Part shown: positions 7,556 through 17,400 of the stretch, piece after piece
Layout of the letters: each line of letters opens with the position of its first letter
Numbering within the stretch: position 1 is the stretch's first letter
NCBI GenBank assembly: GCA_017541365.1
Contig: JAFXZF010000009.1
Span: 1 to 64,000 of the forward strand
DNA: 64,000 nt
Origin: Prevotella sp.
GTDB taxonomy: Bacteria > Bacteroidota > Bacteroidia > Bacteroidales > Bacteroidaceae
Reading direction: 5' to 3'
Position numbers and translations under genes: made by a program
The notes under the pieces: generated by a model
Seen by the model: only the letters and a program-made list of their open reading frames with translations
What the model was told of the DNA's origin: nothing
The model's database searches: none

Positions 7556-8797
7556 ATCGGCGACGACATAGCTGCTGCCACCAACGAAAATGAGGTCTGA
7601 GGGTGACGATTGGGACAGTGCAGCATGATATGCCTCAGCCACGGTAGAAAAGGGAGTTCCATGAAGTCCAGCGTCTGATGCCTTCGCCATCAGGGTATCG
7701 ACGGGGATGGCACGATGGGTGGAAGCCTGGGTGAAGTAATAGGTAGCAAAGGGAGGCAGCAGACGGAGCACATGGTCGATATCTTTGTCGTCAACCATTC
7801 CGAATACTATACGCAGTGTGACAGCGGTTGCAGCGTTATCCTCCTGAAGGGTCTTGAAGCGGTCGGCAATCTGACGGGACAGTATCTCCCACCCTGCAAG
7901 GTTATGCCCCGTATCGCATATCACGAGAGGAGAGGTGGAAACAGTCTCCCAACGTCCACGGAGATGAGTGAGGTCACACACATGGCTGATACCATAGTCT
8001 ATGCATGAGGTATCTGTGATGACACCCTGCTCGGCGAGGATAGAGGCAGCAACAAGAACGGTCCTGACATTGTGCTCCTGACAGTACCCCTGGAGCTGAC
8101 AGTGTGGCATAGAGGTGATATCCTCATCCTGTGCAAAGGTGATAGGAGCATGCTTCTCCTCAGCCACCTGCGAGAATACGGGTAGTGTCTCATCAGTGTA
8201 TTCGCCAATGACAACGGGCACTCCATGCTTTATGATACCAGCCTTCTCACGGGCTATAGCGGAGAGTGTATTACCAAGAAAGGCGGTGTGGTCGAAAGAG
8301 ATATTGGTGATGATGCTGAGACAGGGAGTGATGATATTGGTACAGTCCAGTCTGCCACCCAGTCCTACCTCTATGACAGCATAATCGACGTGCTCATCGG
8401 CAAAGTACTTAAACGCCAGTGCCGTGGTGAGTTCGAAGAACGATGGCTGCAGAGGCTCAAAGAAGTCCCTCTCCTCCTCCACAAACCTTATGACGTAGTC
8501 ATGGCTTATAGAGATGCCGTTGACCCTGATGCGCTCATTGAAATCGACCAGATGCGGCGAGGTATATAGCCCTACCCTATACCCCTGTCGCTGCAGTATG
8601 GCAGCAATCATGTGCGAAGTGCTACCCTTGCCGTTTGTTCCTGCCACATGGACAGTTTTGAAGTTATGATGGGGATGATGAAAATGTTTATCAAGTGCCA
8701 GCGTGTTGCTCAAGCCTTCCTTATATGCATCAGCGCCCACCTTCTCAAAGGCAGGCGCAGCGTTGTACAGATATTCTAATGTTTCTGGATAATTCAT
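7526..8797 (-). CDS. folC: bifunctional folylpolyglutamate/dihydrofolate synthase
   Basis: A protein of 423 residues that adds glutamate to dihydropteroate and to folates with ATP. Visible are the P-loop VHVAGTNGKGSTSHM, the Mur-ligase-type segment YTSPHLVDFNERIRVNG, VIEVGLGGRLDCTNI, and the nucleotide-binding SFDHTAFLGNTLSAIAREKAGIIK. The start MNYPETLEYLYNAAPAFEKVG is typical of Bacteroidota FolC. It is about 30 bases downstream of dnaJ on the same strand. Its last codons are tandemly triplicated beyond the stop. Confidence 0.95.
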   Translation of the reverse strand: MNYPETLEYLYNAAPAFEKVGADAYKEGLSNTLALDKHFHHPHHNFKTVHVAGTNGKGSTSHMIAAILQRQGYRVGLYTSPHLVDFNERIRVNGISISHDYVIRFVEEERDFFEPLQPSFFELTTALAFKYFADEHVDYAVIEVGLGGRLDCTNIITPCLSIITNISFDHTAFLGNTLSAIAREKAGIIKHGVPVVIGEYTDETLPVFSQVAEEKHAPITFAQDEDITSMPHCQLQGYCQEHNVRTVLVAASILAEQGVITDTSCIDYGISHVCDLTHLRGRWETVSTSPLVICDTGHNLAGWEILSRQIADRFKTLQEDNAATAVTLRIVFGMVDDKDIDHVLRLLPPFATYYFTQASTHRAIPVDTLMAKASDAGLHGTPFSTVAEAYHAALSQSSPSDLIFVGGSSYVVADFLTLLSPLA

Positions 8798-8827
8798 TGT
8801 CTCTTAACTCCACATAACTCTTCAAAA

Positions 8828-10003
8828 TTAAGAGAACATGCTACGGAATCGATTGAACAGGTTGCTCTTGGTGGTAGTGTCGGGCTTGAAGTTCTCAGAA
8901 CCCTTCATCTGCTCCAGTGCAGACTTCTCATCCTTGGAGAGTGCACGTGGCACATATACGGAGATATTTACGAGTATATCGCCATTGCCGTATCCGTAGC
9001 CCTGCACGCTGGGCAGTCCCTTGCCACGCAGGCGCAGTGTCTTGCCAGGTTGCGTGCCAGACTCTATCTTGAGTTTCAGTTGTCCACCCTCTATGGTTGG
9101 TATGTTGACGTCGCCTCCGAGTGCTGCAGTAGGGAAGTCAAGCAGCAGGTTGTATATGAGGTCCTTGCCATCACGTATAAACGTATCGTTAGATTCCTCT
9201 TCGATAAACACCTTTATGTCGCCTGGCTGACCGTTGCGCCTTCCGGCATTGCCCTTGCCAGGAGCATTGACAACCATACCATCCTGCACTCCTGCGGGGA
9301 TGTTTATTTCGACGACCTCTTCACCACGTTCTACTCCCTCACCGTTGCATCGTGGGCATTTCTTCTTGATGGTCTTGCCCTCACCGCCACAGGAAGGACA
9401 GACGCTCTGGGTCTGCATCATGCCAAAGATGCTCTGCTGTTGCTTGATGACAACACCCGAGCCGTGACATGTAGAACATGTCTCTACGCCCTCGCCACCC
9501 GTGCCGTGACAGAGTGAGCACTGCACATCCTTGCGCACCTTAAACTTCTTGGTGACGCCTGTTGCCACCTCCTTGAGATTTAGGCGTACCTTGAGTCGCA
9601 GGTCACTGCCTCGGTGTATCTGCTGACCTCTGCTGCCTCCGCCAAAACCGCCGAAGCCACCTCCGAAGCCGCCGCGTCCGCCGAATACATCGCCAAACAT
9701 ATCGAAGATATCGTCCATGGAGAAGCCACCACCGCCTCCGAATCCACCGAAGCCGCCACCCATGTTAGGACCATTGAAACCAAACTGATCGTACTGCTGT
9801 CGCTTCTGCTCGTCGGAAAGCACGGCGTATGCCTCTGCTGCTTCCTTGAACTTCTCCTCAGCCTCTTTCTTTTCGGCATCGCTCTTGTCACCCTGACGGT
9901 CAGGATGATATTTTATAGCTATCTTACGGTAAGCCTTCTTTATGTCTGCTGCACTGGCTTTCTTATCAACGCCAAGTACCTCGTAGTAATCTCTTTTTGC
10001 CAT
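8828..10003 (-). CDS. dnaJ: chaperone protein DnaJ
   Basis: A type I DnaJ of 391 residues that delivers substrates to DnaK and stimulates its ATPase. Residues 1-70 form the J domain with the HPD motif (KYHPDRQG). A Gly/Phe-rich linker (about 78-125, many GGFGG) follows. Four zinc-binding CxxCxGxG repeats ([32 protein letters not shown]) come next, then the C-terminal substrate-binding domains. It follows grpE on the same strand. dnaK is not in the window. Confidence 0.97.
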   Translation of the reverse strand: MAKRDYYEVLGVDKKASAADIKKAYRKIAIKYHPDRQGDKSDAEKKEAEEKFKEAAEAYAVLSDEQKRQQYDQFGFNGPNMGGGFGGFGGGGGFSMDDIFDMFGDVFGGRGGFGGGFGGFGGGSRGQQIHRGSDLRLKVRLNLKEVATGVTKKFKVRKDVQCSLCHGTGGEGVETCSTCHGSGVVIKQQQSIFGMMQTQSVCPSCGGEGKTIKKKCPRCNGEGVERGEEVVEINIPAGVQDGMVVNAPGKGNAGRRNGQPGDIKVFIEEESNDTFIRDGKDLIYNLLLDFPTAALGGDVNIPTIEGGQLKLKIESGTQPGKTLRLRGKGLPSVQGYGYGNGDILVNISVYVPRALSKDEKSALEQMKGSENFKPDTTTKSNLFNRFRSMFS

Positions 10004-10029
10004 ATATTATAATTCTCCTCCCTTAATCA

Positions 10030-10062
10030 ATCTAATCTACAATCTACAATCTATAATCTAAT
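10030..10062. repeat. heptamer tandem repeat, AATCTAC class
   Basis: Between grpE and dnaJ, units AATCTAC, AATCTAC, AATCTAT, AATCTAA run with a 7-base period. The complementary GATTATA form occurs at 6925-6948. Confidence 0.8.
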
Positions 10063-10072
10063 TCTCCCCCCA

Positions 10073-10678
10073 TCACTGTCCCACTGCGACTTTGGCAAAG
10101 CGTATGACCTTGTCATTGAGCGTATAGCCTGTCTGCACGCAGTCTATGACCTTACCCTTCTTGTCTTCGCCCATACCTGGCACGAGGGCTATTGACTCGT
10201 GGTAGTCCACATTGAAGTCCGCATTGTCTGTGTCTATTTTCTTCACGCCAAGAGTTTCAAGCGTCTTTTGGAATTTCTGATAGATAAGTTTCATACCCTC
10301 ACGTATTGCATCGGCATCGTCGCTGTTGTCGGCAAGGGCACGCTCAAAGTCGTCAAGCACTGGCAGAATGGCAGTGATGGTCTTTTCCCCGCCTTGTAGT
10401 ATGAGGTCCGCCTTCTCCTTGAGGGTACGCTTACGGAAGTTATCAAACTCAGCCTGCTTGTAGAGTGCCTGCTTCTTGAGTTCCTCTATCTCAGTCAGCG
10501 CTATGTCAAGGGGATCTTTCGCCTCTTCCTTGGCAACAGACTCAGAAGTATCGGAGGATGCTGATGAATCATTATTCTCCGCATTCTCTGTATTTTCAGT
10601 GTTCTCTGTGTTTTCCGTATTCTCGGTATTTTCGCTGAACTTCTCGTTATCCGTCATATTTGAATCTTCTTTGTTCAT
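10073..10678 (-). CDS. grpE: nucleotide exchange factor GrpE
   Basis: A 201-residue co-chaperone that releases ADP from DnaK. The C-terminal two thirds carry the family pattern: the coiled coil EIEELKKQALYKQAEFDNFRKRTLKEK, LPVLDDFERAL, and the beta domain ending VQTGYTLNDKVIRFAKVAVGQ. The N-terminal 50 residues are disordered and acidic and contain the tripeptide NTE repeated five times, from a 9-base DNA repeat at about 10577-10635. An alternative start at Met8 (MTDNEKF) is possible. The gene lies upstream of dnaJ, as in many bacteria. Confidence 0.95.
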   Translation of the reverse strand: MNKEDSNMTDNEKFSENTENTENTENTENTENAENNDSSASSDTSESVAKEEAKDPLDIALTEIEELKKQALYKQAEFDNFRKRTLKEKADLILQGGEKTITAILPVLDDFERALADNSDDADAIREGMKLIYQKFQKTLETLGVKKIDTDNADFNVDYHESIALVPGMGEDKKGKVIDCVQTGYTLNDKVIRFAKVAVGQ

Positions 10679-10756
10679 TATTGTTTTGTTGTTTATAAAG
10701 TGTTACATTTTTTCAAAATCCCCATACTACAACAATCATGCCAAAAATAAAAAAGC

Positions 10757-11944
10757 CTATCGCTTATAGTAGTAGTACCAGTATGTGCCGAAATAGTTAT
10801 CCCTGATGTCAGCCTGCTTTTCTTGTACCGGCTTTTTGCTACGTAACAGTTGAAGAAAATCGTAGTAATCAGCCTTGATAGTCTCACCTACCTTCAGCGA
10901 GTCGAGCGACTTATGAGAGTTGGCATCACGATGTCTGGACTTGTATATCATCACTGCCTCAGCATAATGTTTGGGGAGTTCGTGATTGCTGTCATAATAG
11001 CGTGAAAGGAGATCAACAAAGGTACATAAGTCCTTATTAACCAAAGCGGTACACAATAGATAATCTTTCGACGCTGGCCGTGCAGTACCCCTGCGCAGTT
11101 CTCTCTGGAGATAGCTGACAGGCGACTCATCAATGTTGCGTGGAACAAATCCCAATGACTGCCATATCGGATAGCAATCACGTAACAAGGCATGGGGCTC
11201 GCCGCTACTACGAGGCAGGAGCGTGGACTGCTTGTTGCCTATGTTATAGTTGAAAAGATGCTCACCCATATTGGTGGTGGCAAACGATGATGACTGCCTT
11301 GACAGGGCATAAGCACGCCACATTGTCAGTGCCATGTCATGGTCATACTTTGGGATGCCATAGTCGAGGGCTTTATCATACTTCCCCTCATGGCACAATC
11401 GTTCCACAGCCAAACGTGTATGCAGCGTCCTGTCGGTATTGCCCATGCTATACATCACTACCACCGATAGGAGAAGTATCATGACATTGTTTCTCCACTC
11501 CACAATAGAACTGCGAGTGCCTCGAAAGGGATTGTTATAGCTGTAGTATCGATTCAAGTGGCTGACAACAACCGGAAACAACATAAGCAGCACAATGGCA
11601 AGGCATATAAGTTTCCATGAGATACTCACGTGACCATCATCATCAACCGTACCGCTCGTCACTACCCCACTCAACATCATCGCAGGAAAATATGACAAAG
11701 CCTGCACTCGAGTAGGAAAGGACAGTATCGCGGAGGTAATAATTTTTATTAAAAGGGCTAATGCGGTAAATATCACTCCCCCCGTAAGGCGGTCGTAGGA
11801 TGTCTCATGATGGGACCACGAGTACTGCGTCATTCCAATGATATCGCCTTGGAATGAATAGAAATAGAGGAAAGTGATTACTACAAAAAGAGCAGCACAC
11901 ACTGCACTTATAGCAGTATGTGCGCCATTACGACTATTTTTCAT
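10757..11944 (-). CDS. membrane protein of unknown function
   Basis: A 395-residue protein that I do not recognise with certainty. The N-terminal half has about four hydrophobic helices (residues about 12-32, 55-75, 85-100 plus 112-130, and 152-170). The C-terminal half is soluble, with helical, TPR-like spacing (LAVERLCHEGKYDKALDYG, LTMWRAYALSRQ) and it ends in FGTYWYYYYKR. The layout resembles the large DUF6057-type membrane proteins of Bacteroides, but this is weak. It lies between glgB and grpE on the same strand, with short gaps. Confidence 0.6.
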   Translation of the reverse strand: MKNSRNGAHTAISAVCAALFVVITFLYFYSFQGDIIGMTQYSWSHHETSYDRLTGGVIFTALALLIKIITSAILSFPTRVQALSYFPAMMLSGVVTSGTVDDDGHVSISWKLICLAIVLLMLFPVVVSHLNRYYSYNNPFRGTRSSIVEWRNNVMILLLSVVVMYSMGNTDRTLHTRLAVERLCHEGKYDKALDYGIPKYDHDMALTMWRAYALSRQSSSFATTNMGEHLFNYNIGNKQSTLLPRSSGEPHALLRDCYPIWQSLGFVPRNIDESPVSYLQRELRRGTARPASKDYLLCTALVNKDLCTFVDLLSRYYDSNHELPKHYAEAVMIYKSRHRDANSHKSLDSLKVGETIKADYYDFLQLLRSKKPVQEKQADIRDNYFGTYWYYYYKR

Positions 11945-12002
11945 CTCTTTAATTTACGCATGCCCGATGGGTGTGGAAGTGGATCTCATCAAGAACGACT
12001 TC

Positions 12003-14075
12003 TCAGTTTTTCTTTAACACTACAGCAGAACGTGCTGGTATGTATAGTTTGAGCCACTCCTTCTTGTCTTGTACATACATCTCATCGTAATTGGTGAGAT
12101 GGGTGATGCTATCATCAGCAAAACCATTACCGCCAAACTCCTTTGAGTCGGTATTGAGCACCACATCATACGAGCCAACGGGTACAAGGAAGCCATAGTC
12201 TGTGTATGAGCGTGTGGGTGAGAAATTGAAGACATAGATGAGGTCACCACGCATGAATGCCATAATCTGGTCTCCCTCATTGACCCATATCTCCTGCACT
12301 GGTGTCTCATTGAACTTTGGCACCATCTTCATCACCTCGAGCATCCTCTGGTCGAAGTCACCCAGCCAGTGATAACATAATTCCTTGTTGTCAACAAGGT
12401 TCCACTGTCTGCGGGCATACTTGCAGCTCCACCCGTTGCCCTCACGTGGGAAGTCTATCCACTCGGGATGTCCCCACTCATTGCCCATAAAGTTAAGGTA
12501 GCCACCATTGATAGTGCTTGACACTACGAGACGTATCATCTTGTGAAGAGCTATACCTCGACGGGCAGTCTCATTCTCATCACCCTTCTTGAAATGCCAG
12601 TACATATCGGCATCTATGAGACGGAAGATGATAGTCTTGTCGCCCACCAGTGCCTGGTCATGACTCTCAGCATAGGAAATGGTCTTCTCATCAGCACGAC
12701 GATTGGTCATCTCCCAGAAGATGTCACGTGGATTCCACTGTTCGTCGCTCTTCTCCTTGATCATCTTTATCCAGTAGTCAGGCAGTCCCATGGCAAGACG
12801 GTAGTTGAAGCCCAGTCCGCCATCTTCTATTTTTGCTGCCAAACCAGGCATACCTGACATCTCTTCGGCTATGGTTATAGCATTCTTATTAACCTCATGT
12901 ATCACCTTGTTGGCGAGTGTGAGGTAACAGATGGCATTGTCATCCTGACCACCGTTATAGTAGTCACCGTAACCACCGAAGTCAACACCTAGTCCATGAT
13001 TGTAGTACAGCATAGAGGTGACACCGTCAAAGCGGAAGCCGTCGAAGTGATACTCGTCCAACCAAAACTTACAGTTGCTCAACAGGAAGTGCATCACCTG
13101 GTCCTTGCCGTAGTCAAAACAGAGAGAGTCCCACTGATTGTGCTCCCGACGGTCGCCAGGATAGAAGTACTGGTCAGGGTCGCCACAAAAATTGCCCAGA
13201 CCCTCTATCTCATTCTTCACTGCATGAGAGTGTACCAGGTCCATGATGACGGCAAGTCCGGCCTGATGAGCGGTATCGATGAGTTCCTTGAGGTCTTCAG
13301 GGGTACCAAAACGGCTGGACGCAGCAAAGAAATTGCTCACATGATAACCAAAGGAGCCATAGTTAGGGTGCTCCTGTATAGCCATTATCTGGATGCAGTT
13401 GTAGCCTTCCTTTATGACACGTGGCAGTACATTGTCCTTAAACTCCTTGTAGGTGCCAACCTTCTCTGCATCCTGTGCCATACCAATGTGGCACTCATAG
13501 ATAAGCAGAGGAGCGGTCTGGGGTTTGAAGGTCTTCTTCTTCCATTTGTACTCCTTCTCGGGTGCCCAAACTTGAGCAGAGAATATCTTTGTCTCATCAT
13601 CCTGCACCACACGGCGTATCCATGCTGGAATACGCTCGCCCTGACCACCGTTCCACTTTACAAGGAGTTTGAACAGGTCGCCATGCTTCAGGGCAGCAGG
13701 AGGAAGTTTTATCTCCCAGTCCTGCCCGTTCTTGAGCTTCTTCATAGCATACTTCTTCTGCTCTTTCCAGCCGTTGAAGTCGCCAATGAGGAATATCTCA
13801 GTAGCATTTGGCGCCCACTCTCTCAGCACCCATCCCTTATCAGTCTTGTGAAGACCATAGTACAGGTAGCCCGTAGCAAAGTCGGACAACTTTTGTTTAC
13901 CACCATTAGTGAGATGGTCTGCCATCCACATGGCATGATCGTGTCTGCCACGTATAGCATTCTCGTATGGCTCCAGCCAAGGGTCGCGTGCCACTATGCC
14001 GATATGCTCAGGCACTTTGGGAGCCACAACCTTCTTAGTGACAGTTTTCTTTGTTTTTTTCTTCGTTTCAGCCAT
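12003..14075 (-). CDS. glgB: 1,4-alpha-glucan branching enzyme, eukaryote-like type
   Basis: A 690-residue enzyme that cuts alpha-1,4 glucan and re-attaches it in alpha-1,6 linkage during glycogen synthesis. A Lys-rich tail (1-20) precedes a CBM48 domain (about 55-150; LREWAPNATEIFLIGDFNGW). The GH13 barrel shows DLVHSHAVKN, GFRFDGVTSMLY (nucleophile Asp), AEEMSGMP (acid/base Glu) and AESHDQALVGDKT. These motif variants are those of the plant/animal branching enzymes rather than E. coli GlgB, as in other Bacteroidales. It is followed by its own all-beta C-terminal domain. A YhcH gene lies just upstream. Confidence 0.93.
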   Translation of the reverse strand: MAETKKKTKKTVTKKVVAPKVPEHIGIVARDPWLEPYENAIRGRHDHAMWMADHLTNGGKQKLSDFATGYLYYGLHKTDKGWVLREWAPNATEIFLIGDFNGWKEQKKYAMKKLKNGQDWEIKLPPAALKHGDLFKLLVKWNGGQGERIPAWIRRVVQDDETKIFSAQVWAPEKEYKWKKKTFKPQTAPLLIYECHIGMAQDAEKVGTYKEFKDNVLPRVIKEGYNCIQIMAIQEHPNYGSFGYHVSNFFAASSRFGTPEDLKELIDTAHQAGLAVIMDLVHSHAVKNEIEGLGNFCGDPDQYFYPGDRREHNQWDSLCFDYGKDQVMHFLLSNCKFWLDEYHFDGFRFDGVTSMLYYNHGLGVDFGGYGDYYNGGQDDNAICYLTLANKVIHEVNKNAITIAEEMSGMPGLAAKIEDGGLGFNYRLAMGLPDYWIKMIKEKSDEQWNPRDIFWEMTNRRADEKTISYAESHDQALVGDKTIIFRLIDADMYWHFKKGDENETARRGIALHKMIRLVVSSTINGGYLNFMGNEWGHPEWIDFPREGNGWSCKYARRQWNLVDNKELCYHWLGDFDQRMLEVMKMVPKFNETPVQEIWVNEGDQIMAFMRGDLIYVFNFSPTRSYTDYGFLVPVGSYDVVLNTDSKEFGGNGFADDSITHLTNYDEMYVQDKKEWLKLYIPARSAVVLKKN

Positions 14076-14097
14076 AGTATTATCAGTTAAAGGGTTA

Positions 14098-14547
14098 TTA
14101 GCACTTCACCTTAAATACTGCCTTCTTGAACATCTCCTCGTTAGAGATACAAGGGGTATGTCCATCCTGTGGGAAGAATATAGCCATCATACCTGGACGG
14201 CATGTGACATATGTAGAGCTTGGCTGCTCTGGATACTTCGTCACATCCTTCTCAGCATTGTACTCAGCCTCTACGGTGATATCCTCAAGTGGCAGGTATC
14301 CGTATGTCTCCTCACCATCAATCGGTATCTGGATGTCAAGCATGTTCTTATGAGTCTCCATCACAGCCTCATCAGGCATCTTGCCCTTCTGATTGATGAT
14401 ATTTACGAATAGTTCCTTACCCTTTATCTCGTGCTTGCCTGGCTCAAGACTTGCCAGGTCATTCTCCTCGAGAAATTTTACCACGTCAGCGAACAAAGGG
14501 TTTACGCCTACATAATACTTCAGATTGTCTAATGTGTCAACGATCAT
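14098..14547 (-). CDS. YhcH/YjgK/YiaL family protein
   Basis: A 149-residue cupin-like protein of the DUF386 family (YhcH, YiaL, EbgC). The conserved segments GKHEIKGKELFVNI, ETHKNMLDIQIPIDGEE and FFPQDGHTPCI supply the presumed metal-binding His and acidic residues. Relatives are linked to sialic acid, sugar-acid or beta-galactoside use, but the exact reaction is unsettled. It starts 22 bases upstream of glgB on the same strand, so the two may share a transcript. Confidence 0.88.
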   Translation of the reverse strand: MIVDTLDNLKYYVGVNPLFADVVKFLEENDLASLEPGKHEIKGKELFVNIINQKGKMPDEAVMETHKNMLDIQIPIDGEETYGYLPLEDITVEAEYNAEKDVTKYPEQPSSTYVTCRPGMMAIFFPQDGHTPCISNEEMFKKAVFKVKC

Positions 14548-14615
14548 AATGCTTTAGTTTTTTTATTGGTTAATATTTTTTTGTTATGTCGATATTAAGG
14601 TATGGCGGTATGGCG

Positions 14616-15725
14616 TTATTTAGCTCTGACACCCATTTCATAAACACCTTTGTCTATGATTTGTCCAGTTTTGTCCTTCTCTACAAACTCGCCATCGCGC
14701 TCATCGTCGTGGTATGTGCCCTCAAAACGATTGCCCTCGCGAGTTTCCTCTATCGCCTTGCCTTCACGTTTGCCGTTACGATAAGTGCCTTTATACTTGC
14801 TACCATCGGAGTAATGTATGATAATCTCTCCATTTAACTGCCCGTTTTTGAATAAGCCATCATAACGGTCACCAGTCTTTTTCATGAGTGTACCCTTGCC
14901 ATTCTGTTTATCGGCTTTCCACTGTCCTGTATATTGGTCACCATTATTCCATACAAAGATGCCCATACCATCCTTCTCGCCATTAGAGAAGTGTCCTGTG
15001 TACCTATCACCATTGACATATTTAAACACTCCCTCGCCTGTGCGCTCTCCATCCTTATAATCGCCTTCGTAAACGTCACCGTTCTTGAACTTGTATATGC
15101 CCTTGCCATGCTGCACATCATTCAGCCAGTGCCCCACATACTGGTCGCCGCTGGAATAAGTGAATGTGCCTTTGCCAGAACGATTGTTATCGACCCAGTT
15201 ACCTTCATAACGTGAACCATCGCCCCAGTCAAAGGTACCTTTGCCATTCTTCATGTCGTTTTTCCATTCACCATCATAATAGGCTCCCTCCATATAGGTG
15301 TATGTGCCCTTACCAGAACGCTTGTCCTGATACCAGTTGCCATCATACTTGTCACCATTATGATAGTACATCACACCATGTCCCTGCTGATAGTCTCTGA
15401 ACCACAATCCGTCATATCTGTTGTTGTTTGCAAAGTAATACACTCCCTTGCCATGCTGTTGGTCCTGAAACCACTGTCCTTCATAGCGCTCGCCGTCAGT
15501 AAAGCTATATACGCCATAGCCCTGACGCTTGCCCTTCTCATACTCGCCCTCAAAGGTGTCGCCGTTAGCAAAATGTGTAACGCCTTTACCATGAGGCTTG
15601 CCTCCTAACATCTCGCCCTGATAGACGCCATTGTCATGAGTGTGACAACTGCCGAGCGAAATCTTCTGAGCTTTCACCACCAGAACAGAGAATAATATTG
15701 TGTATAAGAAAATATGTCGTTTCAA
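14616..15725 (-). CDS. exported MORN-repeat protein with a TTG start
   Basis: From the TTG at 15725 the protein has 369 residues: a signal peptide (MKRHIFLYTILFSVLVVKA) and then 14 consecutive 23-residue MORN repeats of the form YxGxWxxxxxxGxGxxxxxxGDx to the end. MORN arrays make flat beta sheets that bind lipids or proteins; the partner here is unknown. In-frame ATG codons exist further upstream, to 15905, but a consensus promoter (15756-15787) lies between them and the signal peptide, so they should not be transcribed. It is divergent from kdsB. Confidence 0.85.
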   Translation of the reverse strand: MKRHIFLYTILFSVLVVKAQKISLGSCHTHDNGVYQGEMLGGKPHGKGVTHFANGDTFEGEYEKGKRQGYGVYSFTDGERYEGQWFQDQQHGKGVYYFANNNRYDGLWFRDYQQGHGVMYYHNGDKYDGNWYQDKRSGKGTYTYMEGAYYDGEWKNDMKNGKGTFDWGDGSRYEGNWVDNNRSGKGTFTYSSGDQYVGHWLNDVQHGKGIYKFKNGDVYEGDYKDGERTGEGVFKYVNGDRYTGHFSNGEKDGMGIFVWNNGDQYTGQWKADKQNGKGTLMKKTGDRYDGLFKNGQLNGEIIIHYSDGSKYKGTYRNGKREGKAIEETREGNRFEGTYHDDERDGEFVEKDKTGQIIDKGVYEMGVRAK

Positions 15726-15755
15726 AGTCGTATTCTTTTTACAGTTAATTCGTTT

Positions 15756-15787
15756 CAAAATTACAATTATTTTTTGAGAATGACAAA
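15756..15787 (-). promoter_or_regulatory. promoter of the MORN-repeat gene
   Basis: On the minus strand, TTTG (CAAA at 15784-15787), exactly 20 bases, then TAATTTTG (15756-15763). Transcription would begin near 15750, about 25 bases before the TTG start, which fixes the start choice. Confidence 0.75.
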
Positions 15788-15869
15788 AGATTTTCTCTTT
15801 TTTTGTTATTTTAACTACATCATTATATTTTATTCCATTCATCAACATCTTACTATCAACTTTTATTAT

Positions 15870-15877
15870 TACCTTTG
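15870..15877 (+). promoter_or_regulatory. probable -7 box for kdsB
   Basis: TACCTTTG lies 52 bases before the kdsB ATG in the divergent intergenic region. I see no good TTTG at the expected distance upstream, so this is a weaker call than the others. Confidence 0.4.
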
Positions 15878-15929
15878 TTGGCACTTTATATTTCATAAAT
15901 TTCAATCCTCTATCCTCACAAAATCAAAG

Positions 15930-16682
15930 ATGAAATTCATAGCTATAATACCTGCACGCTATGCCTCAACTCGTTTTCCTGGCAAACCCCTAGCAAAGCT
16001 AGGTGACAAGACCGTCATACAGAGAGTATATGAACAAGTGACAAAACAGATAACGGATGCCTATGTGGCTACCGATGACAAGCGCATATATGACCATGTC
16101 GTATCATGGGGAGGAAAGGTTGTCATGACACGCACTGACCATAAGTCGGGCACTGACCGCATAGAAGAGGCGATGGAAAAGATAGAGATGACAGACGGCA
16201 CCTATGACGTGGTGATAAACGTACAGGGTGACGAACCATTCATACAGTCAGAACAGATAGAGGAGATATGTCACTGTTTCGATGATGATGACACACAGAT
16301 TGCTACACTCGGCATACGATTTGGCGATGACATCACAGCGATACAAAATCCCAACTCACCAAAGATAGTTGTGGACCGCAGAGGATTTGCCATGTACTTC
16401 AGTCGCAGTGTGATACCCTTCTGCAGAGGAAAAGAACAGGAAACATGGGGAACGGCATTTCCATATCTCAAGCACATCGGCATGTATGCCTATCGCAGAG
16501 AGGTACTGCGAGAGGTGACCAACCTGCCTCAGTCACCATTGGAGATAGCAGAATCGCTGGAACAGCTGCGATGGCTCGAGAACGGCTATCGCATAAAGGT
16601 GGGCGAGACATACACTGAAACAATAGGAATAGATACACCAGAAGACCTACAGAAAGCAAATGCACTCATCAGTAGTAAATAA
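15930..16682 (+). CDS. kdsB: 3-deoxy-manno-octulosonate cytidylyltransferase
   Basis: A protein of 250 residues that activates Kdo with CTP to CMP-Kdo for the lipopolysaccharide core. The ATG at 15930 begins MKFIAIIPARYASTRFPGKPLA, the nucleotide-binding signature of the family. An open frame continues upstream to 15714 but overlaps the divergent promoter region and has no homologous look. VINVQGDEPFI and SPLEIAESLEQLRWLENG are further hallmarks. It overlaps the next gene by 23 bases, implying translational coupling. Confidence 0.96.
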   Translation: MKFIAIIPARYASTRFPGKPLAKLGDKTVIQRVYEQVTKQITDAYVATDDKRIYDHVVSWGGKVVMTRTDHKSGTDRIEEAMEKIEMTDGTYDVVINVQGDEPFIQSEQIEEICHCFDDDDTQIATLGIRFGDDITAIQNPNSPKIVVDRRGFAMYFSRSVIPFCRGKEQETWGTAFPYLKHIGMYAYRREVLREVTNLPQSPLEIAESLEQLRWLENGYRIKVGETYTETIGIDTPEDLQKANALISSK

Positions 16683-17388
16683 CCTCACGACACTTCTCAA
16701 GGTTGGCGCCTTTGGCACGACTTCTGACACTAACCATGACAAGTCATCTCATGGCATCATACCCATGTCACCATATAAATGGCGCGTATTATGCAAAGCA
16801 GCTGACAAGCTGGGAGTGACGGGATATGTGGCGATGGGAGCAGAGAAAATGGGTATGAGTGACCTCGGACTGCTTACTTTCCAACGAGAATATCCTCTTG
16901 TCAATGCCTCACTCTTCAATCATTGGTCTGACAAACACCTTATGGAGGTTCGCGAAGAAGAGATGAACGCTCCTGACACATCGGACGAGACGCTGATGCT
17001 GCTCGACACTATAGTGGCAAATGCCCACGAGATGATTGCTGACAATGTAAGCGTAGAGGGTATAATATCACTTGGGCGCATGATAAGGCAAAATCATGAC
17101 AAGATAGATTTTACCAAACTGTCCTCATGGCTATCTACGATAGGACTGGTGCAGACAGCTAACCTTGAAGCTAATATACTCATAGACTTCTGGGGGATGT
17201 CACCAGATGAGATTCCCTTTTACGTCAAGCCCTACCCAAAAGCGAGCAAACTGTACCATGAAGCCATATGTAATGCTCTTGATACTGGTACTTTCAGCAC
17301 TGCCACCCGACTTAACATCGCAATGACAGAAACTCTCTCATATAATTTTGTCAAGGCGATTTCTAAAATTACCGATATAGAGGAGTAA
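16660..17388 (+). CDS. conserved protein of unknown function coupled to kdsB
   Basis: A 242-residue soluble protein without signal peptide or membrane segment. It begins MHSSVVNNLTTLLKVGAFGT and contains PMSPYKWRVLCKAADKLGVTGYVAMGA; I have a sense of similar proteins in Bacteroidales but cannot name the family. The sequence is largely helical. Its start is inside the 3' end of kdsB, so its expression is tied to Kdo activation, but nothing in the sequence shows an envelope function. It converges with the RsmF-like gene only 12 bases away. Confidence 0.6.
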   Translation: MHSSVVNNLTTLLKVGAFGTTSDTNHDKSSHGIIPMSPYKWRVLCKAADKLGVTGYVAMGAEKMGMSDLGLLTFQREYPLVNASLFNHWSDKHLMEVREEEMNAPDTSDETLMLLDTIVANAHEMIADNVSVEGIISLGRMIRQNHDKIDFTKLSSWLSTIGLVQTANLEANILIDFWGMSPDEIPFYVKPYPKASKLYHEAICNALDTGTFSTATRLNIAMTETLSYNFVKAISKITDIEE

Positions 17389-17400
17389 GACAACTTTGAC

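Noticed and set aside
15726..15905. Upstream ATG starts for the MORN protein
   Set aside because: They lie ahead of the promoter at 15756-15787 and would bury the signal peptide some 60 residues inside.
15714..15929. N-terminal extension of KdsB
   Set aside because: It overlaps the divergent promoter region, and the family N terminus MKFIAIIPARYAS begins at 15930.
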